The notes below the pieces were generated by a model. That model was not told the origin of the DNA. It did no database searches and saw only the letters and a list, made by a program, of their open reading frames with translations. Positions 34,241 to 42,315 of a stretch of DNA of 64,000 nucleotides are shown here, piece by piece; the stretch's first letter is position 1; each line of letters begins with the position of its first letter. The translations under genes and the position numbers were made by a program. Source of the stretch: an uncultured Bacteroidales bacterium (GTDB lineage: Bacteria > Bacteroidota > Bacteroidia > Bacteroidales > UBA932); contig CALUUA010000005.1 in assembly GCA_944323845.1 (NCBI GenBank), forward strand, positions 1-64,000, given 5' to 3'.

Positions 34241-36811
34241 ATGAAAAAATACTTGTTGCCGGCTCTGGTCGGAATCATGTCATTATCATTGGAATGCCGG
34301 CTGGAAGCAGCCTCGGCCCTGAAAACGGATCCCGCCGTTTCCTCAGGCGTTCTCGACTGCGGACTTTCGTATTATCTGGTATCCAACGCTTCTAAAACAG
34401 GTACAGCTGATTTCGCCTTGGTCAGAAAACTGGACGCCGGTGCCGGAGAAGATATCCGCGAAGAAGAGAGGTTTTCCCGCGGGTGTCTGGATTCCCTGCC
34501 TCATTTTGCAGACAGGAAGCCGATGGATTTCCTGATGGATCATGGCATTTCCTATCCCAGATCCGGCTATCTGTCGGTCGACAGGGATGCAGTCCTGTAT
34601 CATTTCCGGGATGTGGATTTGTCCAGAGGTGCCAAACTCACGGATTCCACGCTTCTGATGCTGTTCGATATCGTCCTGAAAGCCTCGGCGGAAGATGTCA
34701 GGGATACATCGGCGGGAGGCGGAGCCGCTATCTGCGATCAGGCGGTGATCATATCCGGGGACATAGACAAGGAGTCTGTCCTGAAAAAAATGGATGTCCT
34801 GTCCATGATGATCCGACCAGACAGACTTCGGGACAGTGCAGGGGTTTCCGTTTCAGAGGAAGAGTTGCCTGCTGTGCCGGATTCTCTGTCGATGTCGGTA
34901 CACGTGGATTCCACAGGCGGCACGGCATCCGTCTGGGCGGTGTTCTACGGCCCGGCCATTCCCAGATCAATGCGCGGGACGGCGGTGTCGCTCATGTCCT
35001 CCAGATTCTGGAGCGAGTTCCGTACAGCCGCACAGAACCGCGTAGCTTCAGCCTTGAGATCGGCCGGTGTGCCTTATTCTTCAGTTTCCATGTTCCGCTA
35101 CAGTTCCGCGGAGGCGTCCCGGCAGGAGAAATATTCGATCGTTGTCGGTACGTCGCCTGAGGATACGGCCTTCGTCATGTCGGTGGTCCGTTCTGTTTTG
35201 TCTGATTTCAGGCAGTGCGGTCTCACGCCCGGGGAATATTCATATGCCGGAAGAGTGGCTTCGAGAGACATGTATTTCAGGTCCGTTTCGTCCGATATGG
35301 AGAACGGCGATTATGTCAGGAAATGCGCCGATGCTTTCGTTTACGGGGCTGCGATAGTCTCTCCGGGAGAGGAGGCACGCTTTTTCCTGACATCGGGCCT
35401 GCCTGACACGGCAGGGCGCAGATTCCTGAACAGGTATCTTGCTGCCCTTATCCCGGAGACGGACGCGGAGCGGATATCGGATTCTCTGGTAGTCCCGGAC
35501 ATGAAAGATACATTGCTCCTGGCACAGGAGCAGACCAGAATGAAGGTCCGCAAAAGCAGGAAGAGCAAGAATGCCGGCGCCGACATATGGAATTTCCCTA
35601 ACGGGATGACGGTAATATACAAGAAGATGCCGACTGACGGAATCATGTATTATTCGTGGGTGCTGCGCGGCGGATTTTCTTCCGTGACGGACTTGAAGCC
35701 CGGGGAAGGAGCCTTTTATTCGGACCTGTTTTTCAAGGGGAATGTGTATGGCATACCGTTGTCGGATTTGAAGAGGATACTTGCTGCGGAAGGCATAAGC
35801 ATGGACGCGGAGGTCAGTCTGGCCGGCACCAGAATCAGCGGCTCTGCTCCGTTCGACCGGATGTCGCTGCTGATGAAGTCTCTGCTGTCGGTGTCGGGGA
35901 ACTATTCCGAAGATGCGACCCTCGGCCAGTATTATCTCGACTGCGAGCGTCTGAGGCTTTCTTCCATGAGGGGAGAGTACCGTTCGCGTCTTGCCGTCAT
36001 TGACAGCATCATGTGTCCGGGATACAGATATTCACGGTACAAGTCTCTTTCTGCCTTGTATCCGGATCTCCCGCCGAGGGCCGAGACTTTCTACAAAGAG
36101 CAGTTTTCCCGGGGGGACGACGGTGCGCTGATACTTGTGGGTGACATGGACGGATATGACGTGAGGAGAATCATGGAGTCATATATCGGTGGGTTCCGGA
36201 CTCAGGGCGCGACGGCCAGAAGACCGTGGGTGAGCTATCAGCCTGTGTCGGGGTGGTCTACCTATCTCCGTGACGGAAGATCCAATTCTCTGGATGTGGT
36301 GTATTCAGCGAGGCTGATATTGAGTTCCACGGCCTATATGTCCGCCCAGATCGTGACGATGGCTGTCAAGGATGTCGTGTCCAAGGCTTTGGCGGAGTAC
36401 GGGATGACCGCTCATGTCTCTGCGGACTATTCGTCTTTCCCGCAGGAGAGATATACGGTTTCAGTGTCTGTCGTGCCGGCGTCTCTCCGGTCCCTGCCGG
36501 CATCTGTTTACAGGGGAAGCAGCTTTTCATGCCTTTATTCCGTCAGAAGGGCCTTGTCCGGACTGATGGATGACGGACTGCGGGAAGACGAAGTGGCGGC
36601 GTACAAGGCCGCGCTTCTGGACAGCTACAAATCCCGGCAGGACGACCCTGCCTTCTGGACGGACATCATCGGAGACAGGATAATTACCGGCAAGAGTCTG
36701 GATATGCTCTACGAGGAGAAGATAGCGTCCGTCTCTGCGGAGACGGTGAATGAAGTCCTGGCTTCTCTCAAGGATGGAAGTCAGGTGGAATATGTGATAA
36801 AGCACGATTGA
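34241..36811 (+). CDS. M16 (insulinase/pitrilysin)-like protein without the zinc motif
   Basis: An 856-residue exported protein with the two-half layout of M16 proteins. A signal peptide (MKKYLLPALVGIMSLSLECRLEA) is followed by an N-terminal half and a C-terminal half beginning near FPNGMTVIYKKMPTDG, about residue 460. Where family members have HxxEH in the first half, this protein has RGCLDSLPHFAD, so zinc binding and peptidase activity are probably lost. The second half has ALILVGDMD and a late YKAALLDSYKSRQDDPAFWTD stretch typical of the family. It may act as a scaffold or as a partner of another M16 protein. Confidence 0.8.
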   Translation: MKKYLLPALVGIMSLSLECRLEAASALKTDPAVSSGVLDCGLSYYLVSNASKTGTADFALVRKLDAGAGEDIREEERFSRGCLDSLPHFADRKPMDFLMDHGISYPRSGYLSVDRDAVLYHFRDVDLSRGAKLTDSTLLMLFDIVLKASAEDVRDTSAGGGAAICDQAVIISGDIDKESVLKKMDVLSMMIRPDRLRDSAGVSVSEEELPAVPDSLSMSVHVDSTGGTASVWAVFYGPAIPRSMRGTAVSLMSSRFWSEFRTAAQNRVASALRSAGVPYSSVSMFRYSSAEASRQEKYSIVVGTSPEDTAFVMSVVRSVLSDFRQCGLTPGEYSYAGRVASRDMYFRSVSSDMENGDYVRKCADAFVYGAAIVSPGEEARFFLTSGLPDTAGRRFLNRYLAALIPETDAERISDSLVVPDMKDTLLLAQEQTRMKVRKSRKSKNAGADIWNFPNGMTVIYKKMPTDGIMYYSWVLRGGFSSVTDLKPGEGAFYSDLFFKGNVYGIPLSDLKRILAAEGISMDAEVSLAGTRISGSAPFDRMSLLMKSLLSVSGNYSEDATLGQYYLDCERLRLSSMRGEYRSRLAVIDSIMCPGYRYSRYKSLSALYPDLPPRAETFYKEQFSRGDDGALILVGDMDGYDVRRIMESYIGGFRTQGATARRPWVSYQPVSGWSTYLRDGRSNSLDVVYSARLILSSTAYMSAQIVTMAVKDVVSKALAEYGMTAHVSADYSSFPQERYTVSVSVVPASLRSLPASVYRGSSFSCLYSVRRALSGLMDDGLREDEVAAYKAALLDSYKSRQDDPAFWTDIIGDRIITGKSLDMLYEEKIASVSAETVNEVLASLKDGSQVEYVIKHD

Positions 36812-36824
36812 GACATATATCGTT

Positions 36825-37415
36825 ATGAAAACACCTTCGATTATCCAGATAGGAGACTGTCTGGTCTCATCTGAAATCATTACGGAATACTTCGCCTGCG
36901 ATTATCCGGTATGCCGCGGAGCCTGCTGCGTGATAGGCGACAGCGGCGCACCCCTCGAAGACAGTGAACCCGTTGCCCTCGAAGAGGGCTACCGGTATTA
37001 TTCGGGTATGATGGGGGAGGAAAACCGCAGGGTAGTGGAGACTTCCGGCTTTTCGGTGGTGGATATGGACGGGGATTTGGTCACTCCTCTTGTCCCGAGG
37101 ACCGAAGAATGCGTCTACAGTGCGTTTGACAGCAAGGGGAACTGTTTCTGTACAGTGGAGAGGAACTTTCTGGCAGGCAGGGGAAGTTTCAGGAAGCCTG
37201 TTTCATGCTGGCTGTATCCGATCCGTGTCTCCGTCCTCGGAAACGGCTTGTATGCCCTGAACCTGCATCGCTGGGATATTTGCAGATGCGCTTTCGAGAA
37301 AGGCAGGAAAGAGGGTATCCGAGTATATGAATTTCTGAAGGAGCCGCTCGTTTGCCGTTTCGGAGAGGATTTCTACAAGGAACTGGAGGAGACGGCCGCA
37401 GCCTTTCTGCCGTGA
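36825..37415 (+). CDS. DUF3109 family protein
   Basis: A 196-residue cytoplasmic protein of DUF3109, common in Bacteroidota and of unknown function. The Cys-rich N-terminal motif (YPVCRGACCVIGDSGAPLE) and the later CVYS, CFCTVE, CWLYP and CRCAFE segments could hold an Fe-S or zinc cluster, as in YkgJ-like proteins. It starts 13 bp after the M16-like gene and is probably co-transcribed with it. Confidence 0.88.
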   Translation: MKTPSIIQIGDCLVSSEIITEYFACDYPVCRGACCVIGDSGAPLEDSEPVALEEGYRYYSGMMGEENRRVVETSGFSVVDMDGDLVTPLVPRTEECVYSAFDSKGNCFCTVERNFLAGRGSFRKPVSCWLYPIRVSVLGNGLYALNLHRWDICRCAFEKGRKEGIRVYEFLKEPLVCRFGEDFYKELEETAAAFLP

Positions 37416-37468
37416 CATGCCTATGACATGCAGGTGGGGAGTCCGCCTGCTGCCGGTTCCGGCAAGGG

Positions 37469-37930
37469 TCACTCTCCGCCCAGACGGTATTCCATTCTGG
37501 AAACGATTCTCACTACATCTTTCCTGAGTCCTTCCACCGACAGTCCGTCAGCGGTCTGCTCGAGGGTGATGCGGTCTTCGTATCTTCGTGCCAGTCTCGC
37601 CCCGTGGCTCTTGAGCCTGAATGTCATCATGCTTACGTTTTCCTTTTCCATTTCGTAGCCGAACTCCTGCATCAGGGAGATGATCTGCACTCTGGCCCCG
37701 CTCATGTTCCCTTTTATGCGCGGGAAGGTCTTCACGTAGCTTACTTTCGGATACACGGCCGCAATCAGCACTAAAATGGCCATTATCTGCCACAGAGAGT
37801 TGTAGCCGTCGCGGAACAGCGTTTCGATGTCGAACTCCGACATGCCTGTCAGTACTACCGTGGCGACGATGGCGGCGAATATCAGGAAGAAGTAGACGAA
37901 TGTCTTCAGTGATCTGATGAAATATCTCAT
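37469..37930 (-). CDS. Hypothetical membrane protein
   Basis: No family is recognised. The start at 37930 gives 153 residues with two N-terminal membrane helices (about 8-30 and 45-65), then a cytoplasmic-looking domain of about 85 residues with mixed charge (MEKENVSMMTFRLKSH, RYEDRITLEQTADGL). The frame is open back to 38029, but a strong promoter (37955-37985) lies inside that stretch. It converges on the DUF3109 gene with a 53-bp gap. Confidence 0.75.
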   Translation of the reverse strand: MRYFIRSLKTFVYFFLIFAAIVATVVLTGMSEFDIETLFRDGYNSLWQIMAILVLIAAVYPKVSYVKTFPRIKGNMSGARVQIISLMQEFGYEMEKENVSMMTFRLKSHGARLARRYEDRITLEQTADGLSVEGLRKDVVRIVSRMEYRLGGE

Positions 37931-37954
37931 GGTGTCGATTCTCTGGTGACTGGG

Positions 37955-37985
37955 CAAAGATAATATAAAATCATTCCACGGGCAA
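37955..37985 (-). promoter_or_regulatory. Promoter of the small membrane-protein gene
   Basis: On the minus strand TTG (37983-37985), a 20-bp spacer and TATCTTTG (37955-37962). The start site near 37948 fixes the ATG at 37930. Confidence 0.8.
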
Positions 37986-38011
37986 TACGGGGACACAATA
38001 TCGGCGGACCC

Positions 38012-38042
38012 TTTTGATTTGTCAGGCAATTGAGTATATTTG
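38012..38042 (+). promoter_or_regulatory. Promoter of hydE-hydG-hydF
   Basis: TTTTG (38012-38016), an 18-bp spacer and TATATTTG (38035-38042). The start site would fall near 38048-38050, inside the longest hydE frame. Confidence 0.65.
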
Positions 38043-38043
38043 C

Positions 38044-39144
38044 ATGAACCTGAATTTCCCGCAGATGAAGGAACTGGTCATGAAGCTGCATGATGAAAGA
38101 CGTCTTGAGGCCTGTGAATACAGGTCTCTGCTTTTATGCGAAGACCGGTCTGTCATAGAGAGCCTGCATGAAGCCGCACGGGAGACCGCCGTAAGGAAAT
38201 TCGGCAGGAACATATACATCAGAGGCTTGGTCGAGATTACCAACATATGCAGGAACGACTGCCTGTATTGCGGCATCAGGAAAAGCAACGGTAACATACC
38301 CAGATATCTCCTTGCCGAGGATGAGGTTCTCGGATGCTGCCGCAATGGGTACAGTCTCGGATTCAGGACTTTCGTCCTGCAGGGAGGGGAGCTGTCGGAG
38401 AGTTCGGACGGCATGATAGAGAGGCTTTGCAGGAAGATAAGCGGCGAATTTCCCGACTGCGCCCTGACCTTGTCGCTCGGAGAGCGTTCGGAAGACAGTT
38501 ACAGGCGGTTCCGTGAGGCGGGGGCGTCGAGATATCTGCTGCGGCATGAAACCATAGACCCGGGGCATTATTCTATGCTTCATCCGGAGAGGATGTCGCT
38601 GGAAAACCGGCTGCATTGCCTGCATCTCCTTAAGAAATACGGCTATCAGGCCGGTACGGGAATCATGGTCGGAAGTCCTTTCCAGAGTGTCGGCAACATT
38701 GTCGGAGACATCATTTTCATAGGGGAATACCAGCCTGAAATGATCGGTCTCGGACCCTTCATCCCTCACAGGGACACGGTGTTTGCCGGTTATTGGAAGT
38801 CTCCGGCTTCCATCCTGCCGGGGAAGACGCATGAGGAGGAGGCTATGGACCTGACTTTGAAGCTCATATCCATATTCAGGCTTATGTTGCCTGACAGCCT
38901 GATTCCTGCGACCACGGCTCTGGCCACTCTCTCGTCTGACGGCCATGAAAAAGGCATTCTCGCAGGGGCGAATGTGATAATGCCGAATCTTTCCCCTCCG
39001 GCGGTAAGGGGCAGCTATTCGCTGTATGATTCCAAGGCGTCTTCCGGAGCTGAAGCGGCGGAAGGTCTTGACGAACTGAAACTGCAGCTCGACAGTATAG
39101 GATATAAGATGACAGCGGATCGCGGAGATTTTACCGCATCCTGA
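38044..39144 (+). CDS. hydE: [FeFe] hydrogenase maturase HydE (radical SAM)
   Basis: Radical SAM enzyme that acts with HydG and HydF to build the 2Fe subcluster of the H-cluster. The CxxxCxxC motif is at C69, C73 and C76 (ITNICRNDCLYCG), followed by the typical GEGG-like region (LQGGELS) and TIDPGHYSMLHPERM. With the ATG at 38044 the protein has 366 residues. The promoter box at 38035-38042 suggests the message starts after this ATG, so Met at 38065 (MKELVMKLHD) may be the true start. First gene of the hydE-hydG-hydF group. Confidence 0.93.
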   Translation: MNLNFPQMKELVMKLHDERRLEACEYRSLLLCEDRSVIESLHEAARETAVRKFGRNIYIRGLVEITNICRNDCLYCGIRKSNGNIPRYLLAEDEVLGCCRNGYSLGFRTFVLQGGELSESSDGMIERLCRKISGEFPDCALTLSLGERSEDSYRRFREAGASRYLLRHETIDPGHYSMLHPERMSLENRLHCLHLLKKYGYQAGTGIMVGSPFQSVGNIVGDIIFIGEYQPEMIGLGPFIPHRDTVFAGYWKSPASILPGKTHEEEAMDLTLKLISIFRLMLPDSLIPATTALATLSSDGHEKGILAGANVIMPNLSPPAVRGSYSLYDSKASSGAEAAEGLDELKLQLDSIGYKMTADRGDFTAS

Positions 39145-39156
39145 ATGTGACACGAT

Positions 39157-40611
39157 ATGAACAGCATACCATACGACCCTTCTTCCGGAAAAGCGGAAGA
39201 ATTCATCAACCACGAGGAAATCCTCGCGACTCTGGCCTTTGCCGCAGAACACAGGAATGACAGGCCTCTGGTAGAAAGCATCATCGGGAAGGCTGCCGGA
39301 TGCCGCGGCCTCGACCACCGGGAAGCCGCAGTCCTGATGGAATGCACTGACCCGGAACTTGTCGCCCTTATGTTCCGTACAGCCAGGGAAATCAAAAGGA
39401 GGCTTTACGGGAACAGGATAGTCATGTTCGCCCCGCTGTATCTTTCGAACTGGTGCGTAAACGGATGCGTGTATTGTCCGTATCATGCAGGGAACAGGCA
39501 TATTTTCAGGAAAAGGCTGTCACAGGACGAAATCCGCAGGGAAGTCATCGCCCTGCAGGACATGGGGCACAAGAGGCTGGCCATAGAATCAGGGGAGGAC
39601 CCGGTACACAATCCGCTGGAATATATTCTGGAGTCCATAGCCACGATTTACGGAACGCATCACCGGAACGGGGCCATCCGCAGGGTGAACGTGAACATCG
39701 CCGCCACTACGGTGGAGAATTACCGCAGGCTGAAAGAAGCCGGGATAGGCACATACATACTCTTTCAGGAGACGTATCACAAGGACGCTTACGAGACGCT
39801 TCATCCTTCCGGACCCAAGAGCGACTATGCCTGGCATACGGAAGCCATGGACAGAGCCATGCAGGGAGGCATAGACGATGTCGGAATCGGCGTGCTTTTC
39901 GGACTGGATACATTCAGATACGAGCTTGCAGGGCTTTTGATGCATGCCGAACATCTGGAGGCACGCTTCGGAGTCGGGCCGCATACCATAAGCGTGCCCC
40001 GCATCTGTCCTGCCGAAGACATAGATACCGGAGATTTCCCGAATGCAGTCCCCGACGATGTGTTCTGCAGACTCGTGGCTGTCATCAGGCTTGCCGTCCC
40101 GTACACGGGGATGATAATATCCACCAGAGAGTCGAGACAGGTGCGGGAGAAGGTGCTGGAACTGGGTATTTCGCAGATAAGCGGAGGCTCCAGAACCAGT
40201 GTGGGCGGTTATGCCGATGAGATGGACCGGCAGAAGGGGAAGACGGTGGAGGATGAGGAAAACAGCGCCCAGTTCGATATCAGCGACAGAAGGACTCTGG
40301 ATGAAGTGGCGGGCTGGCTCCTCGACATGGGGCATATTCCCAGTTTCTGTACCGCATGTTACAGGGAAGGCCGGACAGGGGACAGATTCATGTCATTGGT
40401 CAAGCGGGGCAAAATCGCCGACTGCTGCCAGCCGAATGCTCTCATGACGCTCATGGAGTATCTTCAGGACTATGCCTCTGCACAGACCAAAGCCAAGGGA
40501 CTGGAAGTCATCCGCAGGGAACTTTCCAATATAGCCGGCGACAAGGTGCGCGAACTCACCGTCAGGCATTTGAAGGACATAGAGGAGGGCCGGAGGGATT
40601 TCCGGTTCTGA
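39157..40611 (+). CDS. hydG: [FeFe] hydrogenase maturase HydG (tyrosine lyase)
   Basis: Radical SAM enzyme that splits tyrosine to yield CO and CN- for the H-cluster (484 residues). The N-terminal CxxxCxxC lies at C100, C104 and C107 (NWCVNGCVYC). The C-terminal auxiliary cluster motif (FCTACYREG, then CC about 22 residues later in KIADCCQP) is intact, which separates it from the related ThiH. It starts 12 bp after hydE. Confidence 0.96.
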   Translation: MNSIPYDPSSGKAEEFINHEEILATLAFAAEHRNDRPLVESIIGKAAGCRGLDHREAAVLMECTDPELVALMFRTAREIKRRLYGNRIVMFAPLYLSNWCVNGCVYCPYHAGNRHIFRKRLSQDEIRREVIALQDMGHKRLAIESGEDPVHNPLEYILESIATIYGTHHRNGAIRRVNVNIAATTVENYRRLKEAGIGTYILFQETYHKDAYETLHPSGPKSDYAWHTEAMDRAMQGGIDDVGIGVLFGLDTFRYELAGLLMHAEHLEARFGVGPHTISVPRICPAEDIDTGDFPNAVPDDVFCRLVAVIRLAVPYTGMIISTRESRQVREKVLELGISQISGGSRTSVGGYADEMDRQKGKTVEDEENSAQFDISDRRTLDEVAGWLLDMGHIPSFCTACYREGRTGDRFMSLVKRGKIADCCQPNALMTLMEYLQDYASAQTKAKGLEVIRRELSNIAGDKVRELTVRHLKDIEEGRRDFRF

Positions 40612-40631
40612 CAAGCATTTGACGTAGAATC

Positions 40632-41864
40632 ATGAACGATACCCCATCATCCGAAAGGCTTCATGTCACGATATTCGGCAGGAGGAATGCCGGCAAGTCA
40701 TCTTTGGTGAATGCCCTGACACGTCAGGAGACATCCCTGGTGTCCGATATTCCGGGCACCACGACAGACCCTGTGCGCAAGGCAATGGAGATTCCCGGCA
40801 TCGGCCCCTGTGTCTTTACGGATACCGCCGGTTTCGATGACGATGCCGCCGGTCTCGGAGAAAAAAGGACAGGACTGACGCTCAAGGCTCTTGAAAAGAC
40901 GGATATTGCCTTGATGATTTTTTCGGATTGCGGGCCCGTGGAGAAAGAATGGTACCGCGGCATTGTCGGAAAAGGGGTGCCGACCGTACCGGTGATAAGC
41001 AAGGCCGATCTTGAACCTTCCGCGACAGGATCTGCAGCCGGCCTCGAGGCTTCCGTTGCCGCACTTTGCGGAGAAAGTCCCGTACGTGTCAGCTCATTGA
41101 CGGGCGAAGGCATAGACGGGATTTTCAGGGCCTTGCTCCGCAGGCTTCCCGAGGATTTCGGGCATCGGGACATTACCGGTGATCTGGTGAAGAAAGGCGA
41201 CGCAGTCCTGCTGGTAATGCCTCAGGATATCCAGGCTCCGAAAGGCCGGCTGATATTGCCGCAGGTCCAGACTATCCGCGAACTTCTGGACAAGGGCTGC
41301 ACCGTGGTCGCCTGTACGGCGGCAGGTCTTGCGGATTCGCTCGCAGCCATGTCTTCACCTCCGGCTTTGGTCATCACCGATTCCTCGGTTTTCGCCGAAG
41401 TCCATGCCGCCATACCTGCCGGAACCCGTCTTACGTCTTTTTCAGTCCTTTTCGCAGCATACAAGGGTGATTTGTCCGTATTCATGGAAGGTGCCAGGGC
41501 AATGGAGAGGCTCGACCCGGAGTCCAGAGTCCTCATTGCCGAAGCATGTACCCATGCTCCGGCAACGGAAGATATAGGCAGGGTCAAGATTCCGGCAATG
41601 CTCAGACGGCGTTTCGGCGAGAGTCTTGTGACCGAGGTGGTGGGCGGGACGGATTTTCCTGAAGACCTGTCGGGATACAGTCTGATAATCCATTGCGGCG
41701 CGTGCATGTTCAACCGCCGCTATGTCCTGAACAGGATAGCTGCGGCCCGAAGGCAGGGAATCCCCATTACGAACTACGGCATGGCCATAGCCTGGATGAA
41801 GGGGATTCTCGATAAGGTGGCTGTCCCGGGCGATTTTACTCCAGTTCGTCAAGAATGCGTCTGA
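40632..41864 (+). CDS. hydF: [FeFe] hydrogenase maturase HydF (GTPase scaffold)
   Basis: GTPase scaffold that carries the 2Fe precursor to apo-HydA (410 residues). The P-loop is GRRNAGKS (residues 16-23), followed by DIPGTTTDP and DTAGFDD switch motifs; the C-terminal cluster ligands are in EACTHAPATEDIG and IIHCGACMFNRR. It follows hydG by 20 bp. Its last 29 bp overlap the end of hydC on the other strand. Confidence 0.95.
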   Translation: MNDTPSSERLHVTIFGRRNAGKSSLVNALTRQETSLVSDIPGTTTDPVRKAMEIPGIGPCVFTDTAGFDDDAAGLGEKRTGLTLKALEKTDIALMIFSDCGPVEKEWYRGIVGKGVPTVPVISKADLEPSATGSAAGLEASVAALCGESPVRVSSLTGEGIDGIFRALLRRLPEDFGHRDITGDLVKKGDAVLLVMPQDIQAPKGRLILPQVQTIRELLDKGCTVVACTAAGLADSLAAMSSPPALVITDSSVFAEVHAAIPAGTRLTSFSVLFAAYKGDLSVFMEGARAMERLDPESRVLIAEACTHAPATEDIGRVKIPAMLRRRFGESLVTEVVGGTDFPEDLSGYSLIIHCGACMFNRRYVLNRIAAARRQGIPITNYGMAIAWMKGILDKVAVPGDFTPVRQECV

Positions 41865-42312
41865 CATCCACAGGCTGGAGTCTTCCGTACACCTTGTCGC
41901 CTATCATTACCACAGGGGCGAGTCCGCAGGCACCGACGCAGCGCAGACAGTCCAGTGAGAATTTCCCGTCAGGAGTGGTCTGGCCTACATCAATGCCGAG
42001 TACGCGCTTGAATTCGTCAAGGAGCTTTTCCGAGCCCCGTACATAGCAGGCAGTCCCCATGCATACCGATATAGGGTATTTGCCCTTGGCTGTCATAGTG
42101 AAAAAGGCATAGAAAGTCACCACGCCGTACACTTTTGACACCGGAATGCCGAGGTTCCGGGCGATCATGCGCTGCATCTCTTCCGGGAGATAACCCATAA
42201 GGTGCTGGGCCTCGTGCAGTATGTTGATGAGTTCGCCGGGATTGTTTCCGTGCCGTTCGCAGATGGCGTTCACTTTTCCGGCCACATCACAAGGAAGTTT
42301 CGTGTCTGACAT
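41836..42312 (-). CDS. hydC: Hydrogenase subunit HydC (NuoE-like, [2Fe-2S])
   Basis: Thioredoxin-fold electron-transfer subunit (158 residues) of the trimeric NAD-linked [FeFe] hydrogenase, homologous to NuoE. Likely [2Fe-2S] ligands are C84, C89, C125 and C129 (CMGTACYVRG and CLRCVGACG). It is the last gene of hydB-hydA-hydC, 3 bp after hydA; its 3' end overlaps hydF. Confidence 0.94.
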   Translation of the reverse strand: MSDTKLPCDVAGKVNAICERHGNNPGELINILHEAQHLMGYLPEEMQRMIARNLGIPVSKVYGVVTFYAFFTMTAKGKYPISVCMGTACYVRGSEKLLDEFKRVLGIDVGQTTPDGKFSLDCLRCVGACGLAPVVMIGDKVYGRLQPVDVRRILDELE

Positions 42313-42315
42313 GAT

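Noticed and set aside
38134..39501. A 455-codon open frame antisense to hydE and hydG
   Set aside because: It runs across the junction of two clear maturase genes and shows no motif.
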